DNA from: Romboutsia_E sp900604535
GTDB lineage: Bacteria; Bacillota; Clostridia; Peptostreptococcales; Peptostreptococcaceae
Assembly (NCBI RefSeq): GCF_900604535.1
Contig: NZ_UWOT01000006.1
Span: forward strand, 62,001-126,000
Direction of reading: 5' to 3'
Length of the DNA: 64,000 bases
Positions 37,620 through 46,081 of the stretch are shown in pieces. The translations under genes were made by a program, and so were the position numbers. The notes beneath the pieces were generated by a model that saw only the letters and a program-made list of their open reading frames with translations, was not told the DNA's origin and ran no database searches. Positions within the stretch are counted from its first letter, which is position 1. Each line of letters opens with the position of its first letter.

Positions 37620-38359
37620 TTATTTCACCTCCCATAGCAGTAAGTAAATTCATTATATTGTTATAAAACTCTTTTCTATTTCCACTATTATCTATTCTTG
37701 CATTTAATCTTCCATCTTTTATAAATATTACTTTTTTAGAATAACTTGCACTAAATGGATCATGAGTAACCATTATAACAGTAACATTAAACTTTTTATT
37801 CATATTATTTAATCAACTTAGTAGTTCTGTTGAAGATTTAGAATCAAGTGCTCCTGTAGGCTCATCTGCAAATATAATACTTGGTGATGTTATTAGTGCT
37901 CTAGCTGTTGCAACTCTTTGTTTTTTACCACCCGCTAATTCATATGGATATTTTTTTAGTTGATTTTCTATTCCAAATAATTTAGCGAGTCTCATTACTT
38001 CTGATTTTATTTTATCTTGCTTTTCATTTGAAATAATAAGTGGCAAAGCAATATTATCCTCTATACTCATACTATCTAATAAATTATAGTCTTGAAATAT
38101 AAATCCTATATTTTCTCTTCTAAATTTAGATAGTTCTTTATTATTTAATTTACCTACATCCTTACCTTCATAATATACATTTCCTTATGTAGGCTTATCT
38201 ACTGTTGATAAAATATTTAATAAAGTAGTTTTCCCTGCTCCCGATGGTCCCATTATAGAAATAAACTCACTTTTTTACTTCTAAATTTATTTCTTTTAAG
38301 ATTTCAAATGTATTTTTACTATTTCTAATCTCTTTCTTTAAGTTTATTACTTTTAACAT
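37606..38359 (-). pseudogene. BceA-type ABC ATPase, frameshift plus two nonsense codons
   Basis: From ATG 38359 (GGAGG site) the frame reads MLKVINLKKEIRNSKNTFEI and breaks in an A-run near 38272. The other frame then holds Walker A GPSGAGKTT, an in-frame TAA at 38185-38187 (after VDKPT), the Q-loop region FQDYNLL, signature LAGGKKQR, Walker B FADEPTGALD, an in-frame TGA at 37813-37815, and the H-loop VTHDPFSASY. It overlaps the permease start by 14 bp, as in intact bceAB pairs. Three independent lesions make it a clear pseudogene. No BceRS two-component genes are adjacent. Confidence 0.9.
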
Positions 38360-38507
38360 AACTTCCTCCAAATTCAATTAAGTTTTATTACAATATTATT
38401 TTATATTTTAAATAACTTTGCTTCCATCCATTAACCTTACAGTATTTATATCTAATATAACATTTATGTAACATTGTACAAAGCTTATTAATAGTAATAT
38501 AATATCT

Positions 38508-38801
38508 TTATAAATAAAAAGATATCGTAACTAGTACTTTACTTGTTACCCTTGCTATTACATTGTGTTCTACTCTTGCATCAAAAGGTAAAAAATCCCC
38601 TTCTCTTAATTCAAATTTTTCTCCGCCTACAAATTCTATATCTATAATACCATCTAAAACTTGTATAGTCGCATAACCATTATGTGAATGATTTGGAAGT
38701 CCTTTATCTTTTTCAAATTTAAAAAATAAGGTTTTAAATTTTTCATTTACTACTAAAAACTCTCTATTTGTATCTATTTTATTTATATTTATAGGATTCA
38801 T
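38508..38801 (-). CDS. Small cupin domain protein
   Basis: A 97-residue single cupin. The first motif is LPNHSHNGYATIQVLDG, with metal-type His residues, and the second is FDARVEHNVIA. It starts at ATG 38801, after GGAGG at a good distance; the ATG at 38816 overlaps that site. It is the last gene of the hemerythrin operon. Such short cupins often bind a metal in a small-molecule sensing or detoxification step. The precise activity is unknown. Confidence 0.85.
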   Translation of the reverse strand: MNPININKIDTNREFLVVNEKFKTLFFKFEKDKGLPNHSHNGYATIQVLDGIIDIEFVGGEKFELREGDFLPFDARVEHNVIARVTSKVLVTISFYL

Positions 38802-38819
38802 ATTAATTACCTCCATATT

Positions 38820-39371
38820 TTATTTAACATATTTATTTTCTAAGTTTTTTAGTATTAATATACATCTATCCTTAACATTTAAGTTATTTTCTTCAAATTC
38901 TATACACTCTTCATTTATTGTGCTTAATATACTTTTATCTAGTTCTCTTTGTGCAAACTTATATATGACTTTATCTTCTTTATCAATATGTCTTTCTAGT
39001 AAATGCGTATAAGATATAGCATTTGCTATTACATCTAACTTAGATTCTTCATAACCTGACTTTAAGTTTACTAAAGCTTGTTTTAAGTCTCTTATATATA
39101 ATCTACCTAATTCATGTTCTACAAGCATTCCATTTTTTATAACTCTTTCAGCTACCTCCCCTAAGTTTTCAATCATCTTATTAAAAAGCATCTTTTCTTC
39201 TTTTTTATGATGATGAGCATCCGCATAATTTGATATAAAATCTATTATTAATTCAAAATCATAATAATTTATATCTTCACCTTGCAATACTTTAAAACTT
39301 ACAGCTCTAACTACTTTTAGCATACGTTTTATATATTGATGTTCTTCATTCATTATTTCTATTGCATTCAT
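38820..39371 (-). CDS. Hemerythrin HHE domain protein
   Basis: A 183-residue four-helix hemerythrin-like protein. Iron-ligand candidates are NEEHQYIKR (His11), DAHHHKKEEKMLF, LVEHELGRL, and HLLERHIDKEDKVIY, the usual H-HxxxE-H-HxxxD/E set. It should bind a di-iron centre and respond to O2 or NO. It lies in an operon with an unknown protein and a cupin and next to a hybrid cluster protein gene, which supports a nitrosative or oxidative stress role. Confidence 0.92.
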   Translation of the reverse strand: MNAIEIMNEEHQYIKRMLKVVRAVSFKVLQGEDINYYDFELIIDFISNYADAHHHKKEEKMLFNKMIENLGEVAERVIKNGMLVEHELGRLYIRDLKQALVNLKSGYEESKLDVIANAISYTHLLERHIDKEDKVIYKFAQRELDKSILSTINEECIEFEENNLNVKDRCILILKNLENKYVK

Positions 39372-39408
39372 TCGAAATCTCCCTGTTGTATATTATTTTT
39401 GTATACTT

Positions 39409-40047
39409 TTAATTTTTCTTACTTATAACATAAGTTTTATCTTCTTTTTCAATATAATTAAAATTACTATTAACTTCACTTACAAAAGCTTTTATCCATA
39501 AATTTCTTAATTTATAGAATATATCAACATCAATATTTTCTTTATCCCATATATCTTTGTGTACACATATTCTTCTTATCCATTCTACTTTATCATCTTC
39601 TGAAGTTATTATTTGATTTACTCTATCGCATGGCATACCATCTAATATATAGTCATTAATACTTGTATATATTTCTGTCGCAGTTGTAAGATTTTTACTT
39701 TGTTTAACTTCTTTAGCTGCTTTAATACCTTGAAATGTATATATTTTTTCTATTTTTGCTAGTGAATTTTCATTATTTTTTAATATAGATTTTGTTAATA
39801 TAGCCATTCTTCCTTCTGCTGAATGTATTTTACTTTGTAACCATCCGTGTATATTACCAGTATCTATCATATCTTCTAAATTTTTATTTGGAAGTTTTTC
39901 TTCATATTTTAGATTAATTTCATTTGTTAAACTTTCTATATCTAAACCTTCATTTTTAGCTAATTTAATTATTTCATCTTCTAATCCTTCAAACCATAAT
40001 ATTTTATTAAATAACCAATAATGTATCTTTCCTAAAAATAAACTCAT
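39409..40047 (-). CDS. Unknown protein with duplicated Ile-His-x-Trp-Leu motif
   Basis: A 212-residue soluble protein of no family I can name. Two similar segments stand out: GKIHYWLFNKILWFEG near the N-terminus and GNIHGWLQSKIHSAEG near residue 64, an internal duplication with the pattern G-x-I-H-x-W-L-x-x-K-I and EG five residues on. A later MPCDRVNQI and RRICVHKDIW add a Cys and a His that could bind metal or heme. It is the first gene of an operon with hemerythrin and cupin genes, behind two regulatory dyads. A role in NO or O2 defence is inferred from context only. GGAGG precedes the ATG. Confidence 0.75.
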   Translation of the reverse strand: MSLFLGKIHYWLFNKILWFEGLEDEIIKLAKNEGLDIESLTNEINLKYEEKLPNKNLEDMIDTGNIHGWLQSKIHSAEGRMAILTKSILKNNENSLAKIEKIYTFQGIKAAKEVKQSKNLTTATEIYTSINDYILDGMPCDRVNQIITSEDDKVEWIRRICVHKDIWDKENIDVDIFYKLRNLWIKAFVSEVNSNFNYIEKEDKTYVISKKN

Positions 40048-40103
40048 TTTTATTCCTCCTATTTTAAAGTGTATTTTATATACTCTTTTATTTTCTTAAT
40101 TTA

Positions 40104-40125
40104 AGTAATCACATTTGTGATTACT
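40104..40125 (-). promoter_or_regulatory. Dyad AGTAATCAC-N4-GTGATTACT before the hemerythrin operon
   Basis: Perfect 9-bp inverted repeat with a 4-bp spacer, 57 bp upstream of the first gene. The GTGA/TCAC-type core fits a Crp/Fnr-family dimer, and such a regulator is encoded at 46082. Confidence 0.65.
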
Positions 40126-40159
40126 GTAATTGAATATATAATAGTTTAGTTTATATTTC

Positions 40160-40175
40160 TGTAACATAAGTTACA
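40160..40175 (-). promoter_or_regulatory. Dyad TGTAACATAAGTTACA
   Basis: Inverted repeat TGTAAC-N4-GTTACA farther upstream of the hemerythrin operon. It has the layout of Crp/Fnr-type sites. Its distance from the other dyad (about 50 bp) suggests two sites for one or two regulators. Confidence 0.6.
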
Positions 40176-40190
40176 AATTTTAATAAAATA

Positions 40191-40248
40191 AAAAATAACT
40201 GTACCTAGGAATTTAAATTATTCAAATTCTTATTCTACAGTTATTTTT
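40191..40248 (-). terminator. Terminator of the hybrid cluster protein gene
   Basis: AAAAATAACTGTA (40191-40203) pairs with TACAGTTATTTTT (40236-40248), with an inner stem AGGAATTT/AAATTCTT, 37 bp past the stop codon. Confidence 0.8.
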
Positions 40249-40284
40249 AGAGCTTAATTATACATAATTAAATAACATATATTT

Positions 40285-41961
40285 TTATTTTAATCCTTGT
40301 TGTAAGCAAGTTTTTAAATCATCGTCTGGTGTACTTATTGTTCTTAAATCAAATGTATCAACTAAATATTGAAGTACATTAGGGCTTAAGAATGCAGGAA
40401 GTGTAGGTCCTAGGTATATTCCTTTTATTCCAAGAGATAATAATGCTAATAAATCTGCTACTGCTTTTTGTTCATACCAAGATATTATTAACGATAATGG
40501 TAATCCATTTACATCAGTTCCAAAAGCATCTGCAAGTGCTGTTGCAATTCTAACTGCTGAATAAGCATCATTACATTGACCAACATCTAATAGTCTTGGA
40601 AGCCCTGCTACTTCTCCAAATTCTAGTTTATTGAATCTATATTTACCACAAGCTAATGTAAGTATCACACAATCTTTTGGTACTTTTTTAGCAAATTCAG
40701 TATAATAATTTCTTCCAGGTCTTGCTCCATCGCATCCACCTATTAAGAAGAAATGTCTTATTTTACCTTCTTTAACTGCATTAACGATTTCTTCTGCATG
40801 AGAAAGTGTTGCATGATGTCCAAATCCTACTAATATTTCATGAGGTTCTTGATCTTCTTCATATCCACCAAGTTCTAGAGCTTTTTCTATTATTGGAGTA
40901 AAATCTTTTTTACCGTCTTCATTTACGCTTATGTATTGTACTCCGTCCCATCCTACTACACTTGTCGTAAAAATTCTATCTTTATATGTTTCTCTAGGTC
41001 TCATTAAACAGTTAGTTGTCATTAATATACATCCAGGTATATTATCAAATTCTTTTTGTTGGTCTTGCCATGCTCCACCAAAGTTACCTACTAAATGAGG
41101 ATATTTTTTTAATTCTGGATATACATGACAAGGTATCATTTCACCATGTGTATATATATTTATTCCTTTACCTTCTGTTTGTTCAAGTAACATTTGTAAA
41201 TCCCATAAATCATGTCCTGATACTACTATAAATGGACCTTTTTTCATATGCACATTTACTTTATGTGGTGATGGATTTTTATAAACTGTAGTATTAGCTT
41301 CATCTAACTTTTTCATAACAGCAACACTCATATCTCCAGTTCTCATAGTCCATCTTATTAATTCTTCTACACCTAAATTATCATCAGTTGTTGCTTCTAA
41401 TACTCTTATGTAAAAATTATCTACTTGATCATCATAATATCCAAGTTCTCTTGCTTGATGACCATATGCTGATATTCCTTTTAAACCATATACTATAGTT
41501 TGTCTTAATGATCGTATATCTGGGTCTAATTGTTAATCATACATTATACCTGCTTTTTTTGCATCTTTTAACATTTCAGCCTTTGTATCACTTAAGTTAT
41601 ATGTAGCATGTTCTGTATTATTTTTTATGATTCCAACTTTACTTCTTAAAGTTTCTTTTATCTTTTGAGACTCCTTTAACATTTTTACATGTACATCTGC
41701 ATCAAAATTTACATTAGTTAAAGTTGTAAATAATGAATTTTCTACAAAACTAACTATATCTTTATCTACATTTTCACCTTTTTCAACTATTTATTTTGCA
41801 TAACAACTTATTCCTTTTATTTGAAATATAAGTAAATCTTGAAGTACTGCTATTTCAGGTGTTTTACCACAAACACCAATCTTAGTACATCCTTTTCCTC
41901 CAGCTGTTTGCTCACATTGATAGCAAAACATTGGATATTCTATTGCCATGTTATTCTCCAT
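40285..41961 (-). pseudogene. hcp: Hybrid cluster protein (hydroxylamine reductase) with two in-frame TAA codons
   Basis: From ATG 41961 (AAGGAG site) one frame runs to 40285, 558 codons, normal for Hcp. The N-terminus has the Fe-S motif MFCYQCEQTAGGKGCTKIGV followed by a fourth Cys. TAA occurs at 41791-41793 (after GISCYAK) and at 41533-41535 (after KAGIMYD), both inside well-conserved sequence. The 353 codons after ATG 41346 hold the hybrid-cluster ligands (FGHHATLSHAEE, LILACGKYRFNK-like LTLACGKYRF, CND in DVGQCNDAYSA) but lack the first cluster. Intact Hcp reduces NO or hydroxylamine. Neither stop looks like a programmed recoding site, so I call it disrupted. Confidence 0.88.
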
Positions 41962-42055
41962 ATTTATTTCTCCTTATATATTTTTAAGTACTAATTTATA
42001 ATTCCCTAAATCTGTATAAAATATATATTACTATTATGATTTTCGTATAAATAAA

Positions 42056-42089
42056 AAAAATCGATGGAAAAACTTATCCATCGATTTTT
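42056..42089 (-). terminator. Terminator of the citrate lyase operon
   Basis: AAAAATCGATGG (42056-42067) pairs perfectly with CCATCGATTTTT (42078-42089), directly after the citF stop codon. Confidence 0.9.
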
Positions 42090-42098
42090 ATACTTAAT

Positions 42099-43649
42099 CT
42101 ACTTTTTTATTTTTCTTATAGTGTCTATGATGCTTCCATCTCTGTATTCAACTACAGCAACTACTTCATCTGTAAACTCTATTTCTTTTGGTGTTCCAAC
42201 TAATCTTGTAGCCATAGCTCTTAATTCTTCCATAGTTATTAATGGAAGGTTAGCAGCTTTGAACTTTTCTAATAAGTCTTTTCTACCTGGGTTAACAGTT
42301 ACTCCGTAATCTGTAACAACTACGTCTACTGTACTTCCTGGAGTTACAACAGTTGTAACCTTATCTATTATTGTAGATAATCTACCTCTTGTTAGTGGTG
42401 CAACAAGTATAGACATTTTAGCCATTGCAGCTGTATCACTGTGTCCACCTGACGCTGCTCTTATAACTCCATCAGAACCAGATATTACGTTAACATTGAA
42501 ATCTGTATCTATTTCAAGAGCTGATAATATAACAAAGTCTAATTTGTTAACAGCTGCCGATTTATTTCCTATAGAAGCGTAGAAGTCAGCACTTACTTCA
42601 ACGTGTTTTTCATTTCTTCCTACTGATTCAGCTGCAGTTAAGTCGAAACTTTGTGTATCAAATAACTGATCAACTAAACCTTCTTCTAATAACTCTACCA
42701 TTGGTGCTGTTATACCACCTAATGCATAGCTTAACTTTATATCTCTTTTCTTTATTTCTTCTTTAACGAATCTAGTAACAGCAAGTGATGCTCCACCAGA
42801 ACCAGTTTGCATTGAGAATCCATCTACGAATAATCCAGAAGCTTTCATAACATCTACAACTCTCTTAGCTTGTAATAACTCTTTAGGGTTATTTGTAAAT
42901 CTAGTAGCTCCAGACATTATTCCTGAAGAATCTCCAACTTCATCAACTACTGCAACATAGTCAACTTGAGTTTGAGGTATACTTTGTGGGAAATTTGGAT
43001 AAGGAACTAATGTATCAGTTACAACTACAACTTTTTCAGCATATTGTGCATCAACCTTAGCATATCCCATAGCACCACATATAGATTTTCCTTTAACACC
43101 GTTAGCGTTCCCCATGCAGTCGGCTGAAGATGCAGCTAAAAATGCTACGTCTATTTTAACATCTCCTGAAGATATGGCTCTTGCTCTACCTCCATGAGAA
43201 CGTATAACAGCTGGATATTCAAGTATTCCTTCAGAAACAGCTTGAGCTAATTTTCCTCTAAGTCCTGAAGTTTCTATTCTATTTACGACACCGTTTTCAA
43301 TGTGAGCAACAAGACCATTATGAGCACTTGTTAATGAAGAAGCAGCTATTCTTAAGTTTTTAACTCCCATTTCTGCTAATATATCAACAACTTGCATTAA
43401 TAACTTATCCCCAGCTCTAAAATGGTGGTGGAAAGATATTGTCATTCCATCTTTTATTTCACATTTTTCTATAGCTTCTCTTAAAGAAGAAACTAATTTT
43501 GTTCTTCTTACGTGCTCCTTTAAGTTGTCACTGTCAACATTACCTAATTTATCAGCACTTAAACTACTAAATGGTGCAACGTAAGCTTTTCTATTTTCAT
43601 AACCTTTTATGTTTTTTAACATTTCGTCGTTTACTCTTTTAGTTTGCAT
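42099..43649 (-). CDS. citF: Citrate lyase alpha subunit (citrate:acetyl-ACP transferase)
   Basis: A 516-residue CoA-transferase-like subunit that moves the acyl carrier from acetate to citrate. Family features are IKDGMTISFHHHFRAGDK, IRSHGGRARAI, GATRFTNNPKELLQAK, MQTGSGGASLAV and VTDYGVTVNPGRKDL. The length is normal. I start it at ATG 43649, behind GGAGGTGA and 1 nt after the citE stop, rather than the TTG at 43667. It works with CitE and CitD to cleave citrate to acetate and oxaloacetate. The accessory genes citC, citX and citG are not in this window. Confidence 0.95.
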   Translation of the reverse strand: MQTKRVNDEMLKNIKGYENRKAYVAPFSSLSADKLGNVDSDNLKEHVRRTKLVSSLREAIEKCEIKDGMTISFHHHFRAGDKLLMQVVDILAEMGVKNLRIAASSLTSAHNGLVAHIENGVVNRIETSGLRGKLAQAVSEGILEYPAVIRSHGGRARAISSGDVKIDVAFLAASSADCMGNANGVKGKSICGAMGYAKVDAQYAEKVVVVTDTLVPYPNFPQSIPQTQVDYVAVVDEVGDSSGIMSGATRFTNNPKELLQAKRVVDVMKASGLFVDGFSMQTGSGGASLAVTRFVKEEIKKRDIKLSYALGGITAPMVELLEEGLVDQLFDTQSFDLTAAESVGRNEKHVEVSADFYASIGNKSAAVNKLDFVILSALEIDTDFNVNVISGSDGVIRAASGGHSDTAAMAKMSILVAPLTRGRLSTIIDKVTTVVTPGSTVDVVVTDYGVTVNPGRKDLLEKFKAANLPLITMEELRAMATRLVGTPKEIEFTDEVVAVVEYRDGSIIDTIRKIKK

Positions 43650-43650
43650 A

Positions 43651-44553
43651 TTAATTTTCACCTCCAACTAATACACCTGCAGCTTCAGCAAGTTGTAACA
43701 CTCTTTGAGCTCTTTCTATTATTGGTTTATCTACCATCTTACCATCAACTGTAAATACCCCTAAGTTATTCTTTAAAGCTTCAGCTGTAGCATCAACTAT
43801 TTTTTGAGCCTTAGCTATTTCTTTTTCACTTGGAGTGTAAACATCATGTATAAGTTCAACTTGTCTTGGATGTATAAGTGACTTACCACCGAATCCCATT
43901 CTCTTTATAAGGTTAGCCTCTTTTAAGAATCCTTCATCGTTATTAACGTCAGCATAAACTGTATCTAATACTTCAAGTCCGCAAGCACGACCTGCCATAG
44001 CTATCATTCCTCTAGCTACGAATAATTCGTCACCTTCTGGAGTTCTTGTAGTTTTCATACTTGTTACAAAGTCTTCTCCACTTAATGCCATACCTATTAA
44101 TCTCTTAGTTGGAGATTTAGCTATATTAAAGCAGTTCATTACTCCTAGAGCAGTTTCTATAGCAACCATTATTTTAGTGCTACCAACTTCCATTCCACAT
44201 GCTTTTTCTATTTTTTCTATTTCAGCATCTACTGCCATAACATCTTCTACAGATTCAGTCATAGGTATTCTTACAACTTCAACACCAGCACTTACTACAG
44301 CAGCTAAGTCTTCTTGCCAGAACTCTGTAGCAAGTCCATTTATACGAACTACAGTTTCTATTCCTAATTCTTTATAGTATTCTCCAAGTTTTTTTAACAT
44401 GTTATGTACTAAAAATCTTGCAGAATCTTTTTCTGTTATTGCAATAGCATCTTCTAAGTCAAACATTACTGAGTCTGGCTTATATATATGAACATCTCTT
44501 ATTATTCCAGGATTATTTCCAGGAACAAATAGCATCGAACGTCTTAATTTCAT
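43651..44553 (-). CDS. citE: Citrate lyase beta subunit (citryl-ACP lyase)
   Basis: A 300-residue HpcH/HpaI aldolase-fold subunit with LRRSMLFVPGNNPG at the N-terminus, the acidic metal-binding SVMFDLEDAIAITEKDSAR, VRINGLATEF, and GMALSGEDFVTSM followed by GGKSLIHPRQVELIH. It cleaves citryl-ACP to oxaloacetate and acetyl-ACP. It lies 12 bp after citD and 1 bp before citF. Confidence 0.95.
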   Translation of the reverse strand: MKLRRSMLFVPGNNPGIIRDVHIYKPDSVMFDLEDAIAITEKDSARFLVHNMLKKLGEYYKELGIETVVRINGLATEFWQEDLAAVVSAGVEVVRIPMTESVEDVMAVDAEIEKIEKACGMEVGSTKIMVAIETALGVMNCFNIAKSPTKRLIGMALSGEDFVTSMKTTRTPEGDELFVARGMIAMAGRACGLEVLDTVYADVNNDEGFLKEANLIKRMGFGGKSLIHPRQVELIHDVYTPSEKEIAKAQKIVDATAEALKNNLGVFTVDGKMVDKPIIERAQRVLQLAEAAGVLVGGEN

Positions 44554-44565
44554 TTTTATATCTCC

Positions 44566-44850
44566 TTATCTCCACTTATAGTCATTATTTTGAGCAGATC
44601 TATATACTGCAGCCTGTACTCTACTTATTATTACAGGATCTATAGCCCCTTTGTCATTTGCAAATACTTTTGCATTTTCTACATTTAAAGATTCTAGTGT
44701 TTTTTTTATAACAGTTTCAATTTGCTCTCCAAACTGAGCCATTACTGTACTCTCAAGTTCAATAACTATTCCATTATCATTTGGCTCTAATATAATTTGA
44801 ATATCACTTGATTCTAGTGTACCAGCAGTAGCCGTAACTAATAATTCCAT
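44566..44850 (-). CDS. citD: Citrate lyase gamma subunit (acyl carrier protein)
   Basis: A 94-residue acyl carrier protein. GTLESSDIQI near the N-terminus holds the Ser that receives the phosphoribosyl-dephospho-CoA arm. I start it at ATG 44850, 7 nt after AAGGAG; a longer reading to 44883 adds only a basic stretch without a ribosome binding site. First gene of citDEF. A LysR-type gene lies divergent with an operator-like dyad between. Confidence 0.93.
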   Translation of the reverse strand: MELLVTATAGTLESSDIQIILEPNDNGIVIELESTVMAQFGEQIETVIKKTLESLNVENAKVFANDKGAIDPVIISRVQAAVYRSAQNNDYKWR

Positions 44851-44982
44851 ACTTTTTCTCCTTTTTGACTTCATATTTAACAATTATATGTATACATTTT
44901 TTTATTTTTGTATACATTCTCTATTACCCCTAATATATCAATTTATGAATAATTAGTAAAATAGTATAATTTTATAATTATT

Positions 44983-44999
44983 CATTCCATTTTGGAATG
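44983..44999. promoter_or_regulatory. LysR-type operator between citD and its divergent regulator
   Basis: CATTCCA-TTT-TGGAATG is a perfect dyad containing the T-N11-A pattern of LysR boxes, in the 237-bp space between the two divergent genes. Confidence 0.65.
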
Positions 45000-45087
45000 G
45001 TTGTAAAATATTAATATCTTTTGATTTGAATGTTATAATATTTATGACATACATATTTAATAAACTTCTAGAAGGGATGAATTTAAC

Positions 45088-45948
45088 TTGAACGAAAAAG
45101 ATTACGAGATTATATTAACTTTGCACGAAACTAAAAATATAACAAAAGCTGCAAATAAGCTTTATTTAACACAACCAACTTTAACAAAAAGAATAAAAAA
45201 TATAGAATCAGAACTAGGATTTGAACTTATATTGCGCTCAAAAAAAGGAGTCTTATTTACTCCTTTCGGAGAATCTATAGTACCCTATATAAAAACAATT
45301 AACTCCAGCATAAAAGATATGAAGGAGTATATATCTTCTAATAAAGGAACTATTAGTGGCAATTTAAACATAGGAGTTTCTGTAAACTATGCAAATTATA
45401 AACTTCCACCTGTTATTAGAGACTTTACTCTAAATTATCCAAATGTAAATATTAAAATGATTGTAAGTAAAAGTATAAATATATTTAACATGTTAAAAAA
45501 TGACGAAATTTCTATTGCTATAGTTAGAGGCGACTTTAATTGGGATGAGGGAAAAATACCTTTAAAAGAGGAACAAGTTTACTTTGTTTACCAAAATGAA
45601 TTCGATATTGATAATCTTAATTCTCTACCATATATTAATCGGCATACTGACGCTGCTTTTCAAAGTTTAATAAAGAAATGGTTTAATGAAAATAATCTGC
45701 TTATGAATTCATCTAGATTAGATATTGATAATATAGAGGTTATTTTGGAAATGTGTGAAGCTGGTATAGGTTGGAGTGTCCTTCCACAAGTTTGTTTAGA
45801 TAAGTTTGAAGGCTATAAAAAGCCTTTATATTTTAATGATGGTACTCCTTTTGTAAGAAATTCTTATATTTTATATAAAAATTCTTATTATAAGTTTCCA
45901 CAAGTTGAGCTATTTATTAGAACTATACTTTCTAACAAAGATAATTAA
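45088..45948 (+). CDS. LysR family regulator, likely of citrate lyase
   Basis: A 286-residue LysR protein with the N-terminal winged helix (ILTLHETKNITKAANKLYLT, then QPTLTKRIKNIE) and a substrate-binding domain (GNLNIGVSVNYANYKLPPV, then EMCEAGIGWSVLPQ). It starts at TTG 45088 about 9 nt after GAAGGGA; the nearby ATG at 45077 leads to a stop after four codons. The divergent position and shared dyad make it the probable activator of citDEF in response to citrate or a related acid. Confidence 0.9.
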   Translation: MNEKDYEIILTLHETKNITKAANKLYLTQPTLTKRIKNIESELGFELILRSKKGVLFTPFGESIVPYIKTINSSIKDMKEYISSNKGTISGNLNIGVSVNYANYKLPPVIRDFTLNYPNVNIKMIVSKSINIFNMLKNDEISIAIVRGDFNWDEGKIPLKEEQVYFVYQNEFDIDNLNSLPYINRHTDAAFQSLIKKWFNENNLLMNSSRLDIDNIEVILEMCEAGIGWSVLPQVCLDKFEGYKKPLYFNDGTPFVRNSYILYKNSYYKFPQVELFIRTILSNKDN

Positions 45949-45989
45949 AACTTTGTTTTACCTAGTTTACTTTTGCATTCTTTGTTTTT

Positions 45990-46001
45990 GGACAATTGTC
46001 C
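45990..46001 (+). promoter_or_regulatory. Palindrome GGACAATTGTCC before the Crp/Fnr gene
   Basis: A perfect 12-bp palindrome about 80 bp upstream of the Crp/Fnr start codon. It could be an autoregulatory site, but no second copy was seen elsewhere in the window. Confidence 0.45.
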
Positions 46002-46081
46002 CTAATTTATTGTCTATATCTTGTTTATAATAAGTTATATGATATAATTTGTTTACATTATATTTAATAAGGAGAATACAT

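Noticed and set aside
37813..37815. TGA in the BceA-type ATPase as selenocysteine
   Set aside because: The gene also has a frameshift and a TAA, the position is not redox-active in ABC ATPases, and I saw no SECIS-type hairpin.
2620..41961. Idea that the deaminase at 2620 caused the nonsense codons by C-to-T changes
   Set aside because: Some stops could come from CAA, CAG or TGG by C-to-T change, but the ancestral codons are unknown and many lesions are indels, so nothing supports a causal link.
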